A stretch of DNA of 62,064 nt from positions 1-62,064 of IMG/VR virus record IMGVR_UViG_3300030060_002483; one strand, written 5' to 3'. How positions within the stretch are numbered: the first letter of the stretch is position 1; each line of letters starts with the position of its first letter. The notes beneath the pieces were generated by a model. The model was not told where the DNA came from, ran no database searches, and saw only the letters and a list, made by a program, of their open reading frames with translations. Origin of the DNA: a virus. Shown piece after piece: positions 43,076-51,904 of the stretch. Position numbers and translations under genes: made by a program.

Positions 43076-45493
43076 ATGGCTATAGAGAACGTCCCCAACA
43101 ATCAAGATGTCGATATTGAAATAACTGAAGATATTCAACCAGAAGAAGTATTAGAAAACTTAGGTATAGAAGTAGAACTACCTGAGGAGATGAATATACA
43201 AGGTGATATGACCTCCTCTTTTGAAATAACTCCAGAGGGCATGGTTAACCCAATAGGCGAAGAAATGAATATGGTTATGACTGACCATCAGATGAACTTA
43301 GCTGAAATTTTAGATGAGCCAACTTTAAATACTTTAAGCAGTGAACTTTTAGAAGCGTACGATAATGATAAATCTTCACGCCAAGATTGGTTAGACACTT
43401 TTACTAAAGGTTTAGATCTACTAGGTATTAAAACAGAAGAAAGAGAGGAACCGTTCCCAGGAGCAACAGGTGTACACCACCCGTTATTAAGTGAAGCCGT
43501 AACACAATTTCAAGCTCAAGCGTACAAAGAACTATTACCTGCTGGTGGACCAGTTAAAACTAGAATCATGGGTAGTGAAACACCAGACGTACAAGCACAA
43601 AATCAAAGAGTAAAAGAGTTTATGAACTATCAGATAACTGAGGTTATGAAAGAATATGACCCTGAGATGGATAGTTTATTGTTTTATCTGCCTTTAGCAG
43701 GCAGTGCTTTTAAAAAAGTTTATTACGATAACTTACTAGGTCGTCCAACTAGCCGTTTAGTTAAAGCCGAAGACTTAGTAGTTTCATACGAAACGACAGA
43801 CCTTGAATCTTCCCCTAGATTTGTGCATGTAATTAGTATGACAGGCAATGATTTAAAAAAATCTCAGCTAAACGGCACCTATATTAACTTTGAAGTCAAC
43901 GAACCTAGTGGTGATATAGAGAGTAATGAAGTAAAAGAGAAGATGGACGAGCTACAAGGCATGGCACCTTCTATAAATGACTACGATGAATACAATATTT
44001 TAGAGTTTCACGTTGATTTAGAGCTAGAAGGTATTGATGATTACGGTTTTGGCGTGCCTTATGTGGTGACTATCCTTGAAGATGAGTCTAAAATACTGTC
44101 AATTAGGCGTAATTGGGACGAAAATGACGAATTATTCCGTAAAAAAGAGTATTTTGTACACTATAAGTTCCTTCCAGGACTAGGTTTTTACGGTTTTGGG
44201 CTAATTCACATGATTGGAGGGCTAACTAAGTCAGCTACTTCTATATTACGTCAGTTAGTAGACGCTGGAACCCTTAGTAATCTACCCGCAGGCTTCAAAG
44301 CTAGAGGTATGAGAGTGCAAGGCGAGGATGAACCGTTACGTCCAGGAGAATTTAGAGATGTAGATGTGCCAGGAGGCGTAATACGTGACGCTTTAATGCC
44401 CTTACCTTATAAAGAACCGAGTAATGTACTAAGTCAGCTACTAGGTATACTAATAGACTCAGGTAGAAGGTTTGCTTCTATCGCAGATATGCAAGTTGGT
44501 GACATAGGTAGTCAACAATTACCCGTAGGTACTACAGTAGCCATGTTAGAGCGTGGTACTAAGGTGATGTCAGCCATACATAAACGTTTACACTACGCAC
44601 AAAAGAAAGAATTTAGGTTATTAGCGGGTATATTCAGTAAAAGTTTACCGCCAGTGTACCCTTACGATGTTCCAGGAGCTAGTAGAGAAATAAAATCTAT
44701 GGATTTTAACGATAAAATAGATATTATTCCCGTAAGTGACCCTAATATCTTTAGTATGGCTCAAAGAGTGATGTTAGCCCAACAAGAACTACAAATGGCA
44801 CAAGCAGCACCCGATATACACGATTTACGTGAGGCTTATAAGCGTATGTACGAAGCTTTAGAGGTAAAAAACATAGAACTTATATTACCGCCACCAGCTG
44901 AAGTACCGCCACGTGACCCTATAAGTGAACAACAAGCAGCAATGACTAACCAACCTATAAAAGCTTTTGAGTTTCAAAATCATGAGGCGTATGTTCAAGC
45001 ACATACCGCATTTTTACAAAATCCTATGATGGCACAGAATCAAGGTGCTATGATGATGATACAAGCTAACATACAAGAACACCAAGCTATGTTATATAAA
45101 CAACAAATAGAACAAGCGATGGGTCAACCGTTACCTTCAATGGAAGAAGGACCTATGCCACCTGAAGTTATGAATCAAATAGCTAACTCTGCAGCTCAAG
45201 CTACTCAAATAGTTACTGGACAAGCACAAGCTTTAGCTAACGCACAGCAGATGGATCAAACTGATCCTATAGTAAGGTTAAAAGAACAAGAAATACAACA
45301 ACGAGCTCAAAGCGATGCATTAAGAGCCGAAGTAGATGTTGAAAGAATAAAATCAAACGAAGCCATAGCTGAAATGAAAATAGCACAACAACGTGAAGCA
45401 GCAGAAATGAAAGAAGAAGGTAACGTTCGTAAAGAGTTTTATGATAGACTAAAAGAGGTCAGAGAATCTGACACATTAACTAAAGGAGAATAA
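43076..45493 (+). CDS. Portal protein
   Basis: 805 residues, large for a portal and in the range of P22/N4-type portals. The N-terminal ~70 residues are acidic. The core has FPGATGVHHPLLSEAVTQF (residues ~135-150) and LDxAGTLSNLPAGFK-like segments, typical of portal proteins of this size. The C-terminal ~130 residues are a Gln/Met-rich helical tail that would form the barrel. It forms the dodecameric ring for DNA entry. No Shine-Dalgarno sequence is seen before 43076. Confidence 0.88.
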   Translation: MAIENVPNNQDVDIEITEDIQPEEVLENLGIEVELPEEMNIQGDMTSSFEITPEGMVNPIGEEMNMVMTDHQMNLAEILDEPTLNTLSSELLEAYDNDKSSRQDWLDTFTKGLDLLGIKTEEREEPFPGATGVHHPLLSEAVTQFQAQAYKELLPAGGPVKTRIMGSETPDVQAQNQRVKEFMNYQITEVMKEYDPEMDSLLFYLPLAGSAFKKVYYDNLLGRPTSRLVKAEDLVVSYETTDLESSPRFVHVISMTGNDLKKSQLNGTYINFEVNEPSGDIESNEVKEKMDELQGMAPSINDYDEYNILEFHVDLELEGIDDYGFGVPYVVTILEDESKILSIRRNWDENDELFRKKEYFVHYKFLPGLGFYGFGLIHMIGGLTKSATSILRQLVDAGTLSNLPAGFKARGMRVQGEDEPLRPGEFRDVDVPGGVIRDALMPLPYKEPSNVLSQLLGILIDSGRRFASIADMQVGDIGSQQLPVGTTVAMLERGTKVMSAIHKRLHYAQKKEFRLLAGIFSKSLPPVYPYDVPGASREIKSMDFNDKIDIIPVSDPNIFSMAQRVMLAQQELQMAQAAPDIHDLREAYKRMYEALEVKNIELILPPPAEVPPRDPISEQQAAMTNQPIKAFEFQNHEAYVQAHTAFLQNPMMAQNQGAMMMIQANIQEHQAMLYKQQIEQAMGQPLPSMEEGPMPPEVMNQIANSAAQATQIVTGQAQALANAQQMDQTDPIVRLKEQEIQQRAQSDALRAEVDVERIKSNEAIAEMKIAQQREAAEMKEEGNVRKEFYDRLKEVRESDTLTKGE

Positions 45494-45494
45494 A

Positions 45495-45605
45495 ATGCCA
45501 GGAAGAAATATTAAGAGAAACCGTGGAAAAATGGTTAAACTAAAAAGAGGCGGTTCTAAAATGAAAAGTAAGAAGATGAACCGTGGTAAGAAAAAAAGGA
45601 GATAA
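45495..45605 (+). CDS. 36-residue very basic peptide
   Basis: AAGGAG lies 6 bases before the ATG at 45495. The 36-residue product (starting MPGRNIKRNRGK) is almost half Lys and Arg. It begins a run of small basic genes between portal and scaffold. A DNA-binding or protamine-like packaged protein is possible; no function is known. Confidence 0.6.
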   Translation: MPGRNIKRNRGKMVKLKRGGSKMKSKKMNRGKKKRR

Positions 45606-45607
45606 AC

Positions 45608-45754
45608 ATGCCAGGAAATAGAGCAAGTATGATGCGCCAGTTATTGGGGCACGGTGGTGAGCCAGGAATGCCTGCAGGTAACGCTAACCGTAGAAGAGTT
45701 ATGTGTATGGACATGGGTGGTGAACTGATAAAAAATAAAAAGGTGAAAAAATGA
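45608..45754 (+). CDS. 48-residue small protein
   Basis: Starts two bases after the previous stop with AGGAGA upstream; its stop overlaps the next ATG by ATGA. It is Gly/Met-rich at the N-terminus (MPGNRASMMRQLLGHGGEPG) and basic at the C-terminus. Similar short genes occur here in related marine phages as I recall. Function unknown. Confidence 0.6.
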   Translation: MPGNRASMMRQLLGHGGEPGMPAGNANRRRVMCMDMGGELIKNKKVKK

Positions 45755-45921
45755 AGGAAGTAAAATTAGAAAAAGCTAATAAAATTGATCTTTCTCAACC
45801 TGTTACCACAGGCGAAATACTAAATAAAAAAGTTTTCGGTATGGGTAAAGGTACAGCTAAAGGCGGAGGAGCAGCCACTAAAGGTTTAAGCTATAATCTT
45901 TGCCCTAGCGGTAAAGAGTAA
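45751..45921 (+). CDS. 56-residue small protein
   Basis: An ATGA overlap couples it to the previous gene. It is Lys/Gly-rich with the C-terminal stretch TAKGGGAATKGLSYNL. No known domain. It is followed at once by a GTG-started basic gene. Confidence 0.6.
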   Translation: MKEVKLEKANKIDLSQPVTTGEILNKKVFGMGKGTAKGGGAATKGLSYNLCPSGKE

Positions 45922-46116
45922 GTGGGTAGCCGTAAGTTCCCTAAGGTAGCTAAAAGTAAAAAAGGTGTACCTCAGGCTTATTTACAAGGTGCTAAAAACC
46001 CTAGTGCTAGAGAAAGAGAAATACTACGTACCCGTAAAAAGTATTTATCGGGTAAAATGACTAGTAAAGACTTTGAAGCAGTAGAACGCTCAAGGGCTAA
46101 AGATAGGAGAAAATAA
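45922..46116 (+). CDS. Small basic protein (GTG start)
   Basis: 64 residues from a GTG directly after the previous stop. It is Lys/Arg-rich and helical (KFPKVAKSKKGVPQAYLQGA). It lies in the basic-protein cluster. Function unknown; probably a minor virion or DNA-binding protein. Confidence 0.62.
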   Translation: MGSRKFPKVAKSKKGVPQAYLQGAKNPSAREREILRTRKKYLSGKMTSKDFEAVERSRAKDRRK

Positions 46117-46587
46117 ATGGCAACGCCAGCATGTGTAAAAAAATATGCTAAGAGTAGCGGTAAGTCCGAGTCTACTTTAAAAAAAGTTTATAAAAGAGGT
46201 CAAGGAGCCTACTTTAGTTCTGGTTCAAGACCAGGACAAAGTTCACACTCTTGGGGTTGCGGTAGAGTTAGAAGTTTTGCTACGGGTAAAGGCGGAGCAC
46301 GTAAAGCAGACGCTGACCTTTTAGGTAAAAAGAAAAAGAAAGTTAAAAAATCTACGGGAGGTGGAGTTATGAATGATAGTCAAGAACGTAAGTTAAAAAA
46401 TAGTCGTAAAGCTGATTTAAATAGAGACGGCAGATTATCATCATACGAAAAAGCTAGGGGTTTAGCTATTGAAAAAGCTATGGCTAAGGATAGCAAAACT
46501 CCAGTTAAAAAGAATATAGGCGGAGCCATAGCTAGAGGTTGTGGTCAAGTAGACGAAAGCAGACGTAAAAAAACTAAATATTTCTAA
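46117..46587 (+). CDS. Basic protein with SSGSRPGQ motif and EF-hand-like loop
   Basis: 156 residues. The N-terminal half (LKKVYKRGQGAYFSSGSRPGQS, then HSWGCGRVRSF; core FSSGSRPGQ) is a domain common in marine phages that I recall as DUF5824. A loop ADLNRDGRLSSYEKA (~100-112) resembles a calcium-binding EF-hand. The C-terminus ends GCGQVDESRRKKTKYF, also a recurring marine phage tail. It is likely a virion-linked protein of unknown role. Confidence 0.7.
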   Translation: MATPACVKKYAKSSGKSESTLKKVYKRGQGAYFSSGSRPGQSSHSWGCGRVRSFATGKGGARKADADLLGKKKKKVKKSTGGGVMNDSQERKLKNSRKADLNRDGRLSSYEKARGLAIEKAMAKDSKTPVKKNIGGAIARGCGQVDESRRKKTKYF

Positions 46588-46859
46588 TGGCTAAATATCA
46601 AGGTAAAACAGTAACATTAAATAAACCTAGAGCCTTACGTAAAGGTGAGCCAGGATACGGTAAAAAACGTAAAGTAGTTTTTGTAGGTAAGTGTAGCAGT
46701 GACGGTAACCGAATTAAACGTATAACTTTTGGTGACGCTAAACTAGGCATGCACAAAAATAATAAAGCTAGAAAAAAATCATACTGTGCACGTAGTGGCG
46801 GTATAAAAAGCGATAGATGTAGTGCTAACTACTGGGCACGTAGAGACTGGAACTGTTAA
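46587..46859 (+). CDS. Conserved small basic protein
   Basis: 90 residues, TAATGG-coupled. It contains VVFVGKCSSDGN, KRITFGDAKL and ends SANYWARRDWNC; the Cys-rich end may bind metal. I recall proteins with this ending (ANYWARRxWxC) near head genes of marine phages. Function unknown. Confidence 0.7.
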   Translation: MAKYQGKTVTLNKPRALRKGEPGYGKKRKVVFVGKCSSDGNRIKRITFGDAKLGMHKNNKARKKSYCARSGGIKSDRCSANYWARRDWNC

Positions 46860-47225
46860 TTGAATACAACTTATTACTACAACTGCACATTAGTTAGAGT
46901 TATAGACGGAGATACTATAGACGTAGATATTGATCTAGGGTTTAGTACTACGTTAACTAAACAACGTGTAAGGTTAGCTGGTATTGATACTCCAGAAAGT
47001 AGAACACGTAACTTAGCAGAAAAAGCTTTAGGGTTAAAAGCTAAAGAACGTTTAATAGAACTGTGTGGTACTAAACTACAACTTAAATCTTTAGGTAAAG
47101 GTAAGTACGGTAGAATACTAGGCATACCTCATACCGTTGATGGCGATGATATTTGTCAGATACTAATAAAAGAAGGTCACGCAGTAGAGTATCATGGCGG
47201 AAGTAAAACTAAAGTTTGGGCATAA
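46860..47225 (+). CDS. Staphylococcal-nuclease-like (thermonuclease) protein
   Basis: 121 residues from a TTG start directly after the previous stop. The SNase motifs are VRVIDGDTIDVDID, RLAGIDTPES and GKYGRILG, which supply the Asp, Arg and Glu residues of the family. It would hydrolyse DNA or RNA at phosphodiester bonds. Placement in the head module is unusual and may point to trimming of DNA or to degradation of host nucleic acid. Confidence 0.85.
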   Translation: MNTTYYYNCTLVRVIDGDTIDVDIDLGFSTTLTKQRVRLAGIDTPESRTRNLAEKALGLKAKERLIELCGTKLQLKSLGKGKYGRILGIPHTVDGDDICQILIKEGHAVEYHGGSKTKVWA

Positions 47226-47398
47226 TGGATAAATTATTAAAGTTATTAGAAGAGCGTCAAGAACAATTAAAAGATTCTTTAGCTAGTGGTGGTATACAAA
47301 ATTTTGAAAGTTATCAAAAAGTCGTAGGCGAATTAACAGGTCTGTCGTTTGCGATACATACTATAAGAGACCTGCACAAGGAAAACGATTATGACTAA
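47225..47398 (+). CDS. Small coiled-coil protein
   Basis: 57 residues from the ATG at 47225, which overlaps the nuclease stop TAA by one base. It is a charged helix (LLKLLEERQEQLKDSL) with a Phe/Tyr-containing centre. It is coupled to the next gene. Function unknown. Confidence 0.66.
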   Translation: MDKLLKLLEERQEQLKDSLASGGIQNFESYQKVVGELTGLSFAIHTIRDLHKENDYD

Positions 47399-47861
47399 AG
47401 AAGTCGCAAGTTTTGGTAAAGGCGGTGAGCCTATACCTAATAGAGTAGAAAGGTTTACCGAACCTTTAGAAGCTAAAATAGAAGAAGAAACCTTCACCCC
47501 TGAAGATATTCACGATAATGAGGAGATGTTTAAAAAACTCCCTAAACCAACAGGTTATAGAATGCTAATCCTACCTTTTAGCCGTTTAGCTAAAACTAAG
47601 GGTGGTATTTATTTAGCAAACGAAACATTAGAAAGAGAACGTATTTCTACTAATGTTGGGTTTGTGGTGTCACTTGGTCCTGACGCTTATAAAGATACTA
47701 ATAAGTTCCCTGAGGGAGCTTGGTGTAAAGAAAGGGACTGGGTGATATTTGGCAGGTACGCAGGAGCTAGAATCAAAATTGATGGTGGTGATCTGCGTTT
47801 ATTAAACGATGATGAAGTATTAGCTGTTATAGATAATCCTGAGGATATTGAATCAGCTTAA
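47391..47861 (+). CDS. GroES-like co-chaperonin (Cpn10)
   Basis: 156 residues. The Cpn10 core (GYRMLILPFSRLAKTKGGIYLANE, cited as GYRMLILPF) and the closing VIFGRYAGARIKIDG, NDDEVLAVI segments match T4 Gp31-type and bacterial GroES chaperonins. A phage co-chaperonin next to scaffold and capsid genes probably assists folding of the major capsid protein with host GroEL. An N-terminal extension of ~50 acidic residues precedes the core. Confidence 0.85.
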   Translation: MTKEVASFGKGGEPIPNRVERFTEPLEAKIEEETFTPEDIHDNEEMFKKLPKPTGYRMLILPFSRLAKTKGGIYLANETLERERISTNVGFVVSLGPDAYKDTNKFPEGAWCKERDWVIFGRYAGARIKIDGGDLRLLNDDEVLAVIDNPEDIESA

Positions 47862-47890
47862 TATAAATCACGCACTTTAAGGAGATAATC

Positions 47891-48808
47891 ATGGCAGAAG
47901 AAGCTATGCAACAAGAGAATGAAGCTGTGGAAGTTGATTTAGAACCGCAAGAGACTGAAGAAACTGAAGAGCAGTTAGAAGTAGAACAAGTACAAGAAGA
48001 AACAAATAACCAAGAAACAGAAGAAAAAGAACACAGCGAAGAGGTTGATGACTATAGTGAAGGCGTTAAAAAACGTATAAATAAACTCACTTATAAAGTT
48101 AAAGAAGCTGAGAGAAGGGAAAGTGCAGCACTACAGTACGCTAAAAGCATACAAGAAGAACTGAACAAAACTAAAAATACGCTTTCAAAAACAGATAAAA
48201 ACCTTTATGATGAATACAAGGCTAGAGTAGATACTCAGTTGCAAGCTGCAAGGTCTGACTATAAAAAGGCATACGAGCAGGGTGATACAGAAGCAATGCT
48301 TGAAGCACAAGAAGCAGTCGCTAAATATGCAGTTGAAGCAGAGTCTCTTACTAGAGTCAACGCTCAAAGAGGTGCCGAAACAGAGCAGTCGGAAGTTGAG
48401 CAACCTGTGCAGGAACAAGCACAAACTTGGGAGAACACAGATTACAACATACAACCCGACCCTAAAGCACAAGAGTGGGCAAGTCGTAACGAATGGTTTG
48501 GTAACGACTTAGCTATGACCACTTCTGCTTTTGCTTTTCACAGGCAACTAGTTGAGAATGAAGGCTACGATCCTACTTCTGATGAATATTACTCAGAAGT
48601 GGATAAAAGATTAAAAGAGGCTTTCCCTCATAAATTTAATGAGAATAAGCCTCAGGGTAACGTGAACGAAGTTGTAGCAGGTTCAAGCAGAGGTGCTAAT
48701 ACCACTAGAGCTAAGACACGTAAAAAAGTTAAACTCACACCGAGTCAAGTAGCAATAGCTAAAAGATTAGGTGTGCCACTAGAAGAATATGCTAAGCATG
48801 TTAAATAA
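47891..48808 (+). CDS. Scaffold protein
   Basis: 305 residues, with AAGGAGA before the ATG. It has an extremely acidic N-terminus rich in Glu and Gln (EETEEQLEVEQVQEETN), a long coiled coil (~65-160) and a basic C-terminus (TRAKTRKKVKLTPSQ). It is upstream of the capsid gene, where scaffolds lie. The basic end would contact the capsid and the acidic helix would drive prohead assembly. Confidence 0.8.
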   Translation: MAEEAMQQENEAVEVDLEPQETEETEEQLEVEQVQEETNNQETEEKEHSEEVDDYSEGVKKRINKLTYKVKEAERRESAALQYAKSIQEELNKTKNTLSKTDKNLYDEYKARVDTQLQAARSDYKKAYEQGDTEAMLEAQEAVAKYAVEAESLTRVNAQRGAETEQSEVEQPVQEQAQTWENTDYNIQPDPKAQEWASRNEWFGNDLAMTTSAFAFHRQLVENEGYDPTSDEYYSEVDKRLKEAFPHKFNENKPQGNVNEVVAGSSRGANTTRAKTRKKVKLTPSQVAIAKRLGVPLEEYAKHVK

Positions 48809-48819
48809 GGGAGAATAAA

Positions 48820-49308
48820 ATGGTAGAAGAAAATAAAACTACTCAAACAGATCGAACTCCTAGATCTGCATCTACTCGAGAAAATAAAGCTCGTAGAAAA
48901 CCATGGAGTCCACCGTCATTATTAGACGCACCTAATCCACCAGAGGGCTATGTATACAGATGGATACGAGAATCTATGGTAGGACAGCACGACCCAGCGA
49001 ATATGTCAAAACGTATTCGTGAAGGATGGGAACCAGTGAGAGCTGAGGAACATCCAGAGTTTGAAGCACCTACTATTGATGATGGTAAACACGCTGGAGT
49101 CATAGGAGTTGGTGGCTTGTTACTCGCTAAGATGCCCATGGAAACTGTACAGGAAAGGAGAGAATATTATGCTAATTTGGCTAATTCTCAAATGGAAGCA
49201 GTAGACAACAACTTAATGCGAGAAAGTAACTCAAGTATGCCTATTAGTAAACCTAATAGACAAACTCAGGTTACATTTGGAAAAGGTAGTGGGTTTAGTG
49301 AAGGCTAA
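48820..49308 (+). CDS. Hypothetical head-module protein
   Basis: 162 residues with GGGAGA before the ATG. The centre PPEGYVYRWIRESMVGQHDPANMSKRIREGWEPV (short core GYVYRWIRES) and LLLAKMPMETV recur beside capsid genes of marine phages in my memory. It may be a capsid assembly or decoration protein. Confidence 0.7.
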   Translation: MVEENKTTQTDRTPRSASTRENKARRKPWSPPSLLDAPNPPEGYVYRWIRESMVGQHDPANMSKRIREGWEPVRAEEHPEFEAPTIDDGKHAGVIGVGGLLLAKMPMETVQERREYYANLANSQMEAVDNNLMRESNSSMPISKPNRQTQVTFGKGSGFSEG

Positions 49309-49347
49309 CCTACTGTATATAAACTTATAAATAAATGGTGATTTATT

Positions 49348-49887
49348 ATGGCTAATGTCAATGATCCAAATGGTTTTACACCAGCGTATCATATGTCAGG
49401 CGGTACTATTCGCCCTAGTGAGTTTGCTATCCAAAGTGGAGCTACAGGTGATATTTTTGCAGGAGATGTAGTGAAACTAGCTAGTGGATACGTATTACAA
49501 GCTGGAGCAACAGACGCACCGCTAGGCGTATTTTATGGTGTAGAATACACAGCTACTGATGGCGAAATCGTTTTCTCAAGAAAATGGCCATCAACAACAG
49601 CTACTCTAGGTTCTGCAGATGCTAAAGCATACGTATATGCTGATCCTGATATCGTTTATGAGGCACAGTACACAGGTACTCCAACTCAAGCCGATGTCGG
49701 TAAAGTACATACTATCTCTACAACCGCAGGTGATACTAACAACAACCGTTCAAAAGAAGGTGTGACTACAACTACTAATAGTGGTATTGCTAAACAAGTT
49801 GCTTTCGTCGACAGACCAGACAACTCAATAGGACAATACGCTAGAGGTTTATTTGTATTCCCAGCTTCTGTATTCGGTAACGACTAA
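49348..49887 (+). CDS. Putative head decoration or stabilisation protein
   Basis: 179 residues, beta-rich and Thr/Ala/Gly-rich. The N-terminus MANVNDPNGFTPAYHMSGG and the final QYARGLFVFPASVFGND resemble decoration proteins located just before major capsid genes. No enzyme motif. Function inferred from position and composition. Confidence 0.72.
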   Translation: MANVNDPNGFTPAYHMSGGTIRPSEFAIQSGATGDIFAGDVVKLASGYVLQAGATDAPLGVFYGVEYTATDGEIVFSRKWPSTTATLGSADAKAYVYADPDIVYEAQYTGTPTQADVGKVHTISTTAGDTNNNRSKEGVTTTTNSGIAKQVAFVDRPDNSIGQYARGLFVFPASVFGND

Positions 49888-49899
49888 AAGGTGATATAG

Positions 49900-50808
49900 A
49901 TGGCAATTAATAGAGCTCAATTAGTAAAAGAACTCGAACCAGGACTTAATGCACTTTTTGGTCTTGAGTACGACAGATACGAAAACGAACATGCTGAAAT
50001 TTTTGATACAGAAAATTCAGATAGAGCGTTTGAAGAAGAAGTTATGTTATCAGGATTCGCACAAGCACCAGTAAAAGGTGAGGGTGCAGCAGTATCTTAT
50101 GACACAGCTCAAGAAACTTTTACTGCAAGATACAGTCACGAAACTGTCGCTTTAGCGTTTGCGTTAACTGAAGAAGCTATTGAAGATAATCTTTATGATA
50201 GTCTTTCTTCAAGATACACAAGAGCTTTAGCACGTTCAATGGCTAGTACTAAGCAAGTAAAAGCAGCAAATGTACTTAACAATGGTTTCTCAACCTCTTT
50301 TCCAGGAGGAGACGGTAAACCTCTCATGACTACTGACCACCCTACTTTATCAGCAGGCGATCAGTCAAATGAGCCAAGTACAGCAGCAGACTTGAATGAA
50401 ACTTCATTAGAAAATGCTTTAATTGATATCTCAGCGTTTAAAGACGAAAGAGGTATTAAAATAAATGTGCAAGCAAGAAAGTTAATTATTCCACCAGCTC
50501 TACAGTTTGTAGCTGAGAGAATTTTACAATCTCCAGGAAGAGTTAACACTTCTGATAATGACATCAACGCAATGAAAAACATGGGTATGTTCCCAGAAGG
50601 TTACGTTGTAAACCATTATCTCACAGACAGTGATGCATTCTTCATCAAAACAGATGCACCTAACGGACTTAAACATTTCGTTAGATCTCCTATGTCAACA
50701 GGCATGGAAGGAGACTTTGAAACTGGAAATGTGCGATACAAAGCTAGAGAAAGATATTCTTTCGGATTTAGTGATTGGAGAGGCATTTACGGTTCACCAG
50801 GAGCGTAA
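49900..50808 (+). CDS. Major capsid protein
   Basis: 302 residues, similar to the Mu-like/HK97-fold head subunits of marine phages. Features include ALTEEAIEDNLYDSLSSRYTRALARSMASTKQ, KPLMTTDHPTL, KINVQARKLIIPPALQFVAERIL (cited cores TTDHPTL and KLIIPPALQF) and a C-terminal FGFSDWRGIYGSPGA. It lies after scaffold and decoration genes and is followed by a strong terminator, typical for a highly expressed gene. Confidence 0.88.
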   Translation: MAINRAQLVKELEPGLNALFGLEYDRYENEHAEIFDTENSDRAFEEEVMLSGFAQAPVKGEGAAVSYDTAQETFTARYSHETVALAFALTEEAIEDNLYDSLSSRYTRALARSMASTKQVKAANVLNNGFSTSFPGGDGKPLMTTDHPTLSAGDQSNEPSTAADLNETSLENALIDISAFKDERGIKINVQARKLIIPPALQFVAERILQSPGRVNTSDNDINAMKNMGMFPEGYVVNHYLTDSDAFFIKTDAPNGLKHFVRSPMSTGMEGDFETGNVRYKARERYSFGFSDWRGIYGSPGA

Positions 50809-50846
50809 AGGTTTTGGGGTGAGCGTTTTTAATTAAACGTTAAGTT

Positions 50847-50872
50847 AGGGAGCTTCGGCTCCCTTTCTTTTT
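50847..50872 (+). terminator. Rho-independent terminator with TTCG tetraloop
   Basis: AGGGAGC (50847-50853) pairs with GCTCCCT (50858-50864) across TTCG and is followed by TTCTTTTT. It directly follows the major capsid gene. Confidence 0.92.
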
Positions 50873-50914
50873 GAAAATAATTAAGTTAGAATTAAATTCT
50901 AGGAATAATAATAA

Positions 50915-50952
50915 TCTATCGACTGACCTAGCAGACAAGCCAAGACGATAGA
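50915..50952 (+). other. Stem in the leader of the 50972 gene
   Basis: TCTATCG (50915-50921) pairs with CGATAGA (50946-50952) over a 24-base loop. The stem ends before the ribosome site AAGGAG at 50959-50964. An AGAAT-TAA-ATTCT palindrome lies at 50888-50900. Either could control expression of the post-capsid gene. Confidence 0.4.
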
Positions 50953-50971
50953 TAAATTAAGGAGACTTAAT

Positions 50972-51478
50972 ATGGCAAGATCGACATTTTCAGGACCAGT
51001 TAAATCTTTAGCTGGTTTTATTTCAGCAGGTAATGCTAACGTAGTTAGTTTAACTGCAGACACATCTTTAACAGTAGACGCACACGCAGGTAAGGTTCTT
51101 ACTTGTAATGACGCTGACGGTAAGTTTACTTTACCTAGTATAGTAGCTACTGCTCCTGGCAGAGATGATGATCCTAATCAGTTAAATAATTTAGGTGCTA
51201 CTTTTACTTTTGTTATAGAAACTGCAGCTACAGACTTAGATATTAAAACTGACGGAACCGATAAGTTCGTAGGTGGTTTATATTTAGGTAAAAGTGACGC
51301 AGCAGGTAAAACTTTTATTTCAGGTGCTAGTAATGACGTTATTACGTTAAACGGTACTACTAAAGGTGGTATAGCTGGAACTATTATTAAAGTAACCGCT
51401 ATCGGCTCAGCAAAATATGCAGTAGAAGGTATAGTACTAGCTTCTGGTACTGTGGTTACTCCATTCGCAGACGCGTAA
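50972..51478 (+). CDS. Putative virion structural protein
   Basis: 168 residues, beta-rich, with AAGGAG before the ATG. The N-terminus MARSTFSGPVKSLAGF is one I recall from marine phage virion proteins. Its composition is high in Thr, Gly and Ala, with small hydrophobic side chains. A head or decoration role is likely because of its position after the capsid gene. Confidence 0.7.
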   Translation: MARSTFSGPVKSLAGFISAGNANVVSLTADTSLTVDAHAGKVLTCNDADGKFTLPSIVATAPGRDDDPNQLNNLGATFTFVIETAATDLDIKTDGTDKFVGGLYLGKSDAAGKTFISGASNDVITLNGTTKGGIAGTIIKVTAIGSAKYAVEGIVLASGTVVTPFADA

Positions 51479-51490
51479 GAGAGGTAAACT

Positions 51491-51898
51491 ATGGCTGATG
51501 CAGTAACATCAACAACCATCATAGATGATGACAGAAAAGCTGTTATACAGTTAACTAACACATCAGACGGTACGGGAGAGTCAGCTGTAACTAAAGTAGA
51601 CGTAAGTGCTCTAGCTGTAAGAAGTACAGACGGAGCTACTTGCACAGGATGTAAACTAAGTAAAATATGTTATTCTACTTTTGGTATGAGCGTTAAACTT
51701 TTATGGAACGCTTCTACTAATACTATATGTTGGGACTTAAATTCAGATTATAGTGATGATCTAGATTTTAGTGCTTTCGGTGGTTTACAAAACACAGCTG
51801 CAGCTAGTGGTAAAACAGGTGATATAAAACTCACAACCACAGGTCATTCTAGTGGAGACTCTTACGTTATAGTGTTAACGGTTGTAAAAGAGTATTAA
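51491..51898 (+). CDS. Putative virion structural protein
   Basis: 135 residues, Thr/Ser-rich and beta-rich, with GAGG before the ATG. Cys and Trp content is higher than in neighbours (CTGCKLSKICYS, TNTICWD). It may be a minor capsid or neck component. No family name is given. Confidence 0.66.
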   Translation: MADAVTSTTIIDDDRKAVIQLTNTSDGTGESAVTKVDVSALAVRSTDGATCTGCKLSKICYSTFGMSVKLLWNASTNTICWDLNSDYSDDLDFSAFGGLQNTAAASGKTGDIKLTTTGHSSGDSYVIVLTVVKEY

Positions 51899-51904
51899 TA
51901 CTAA

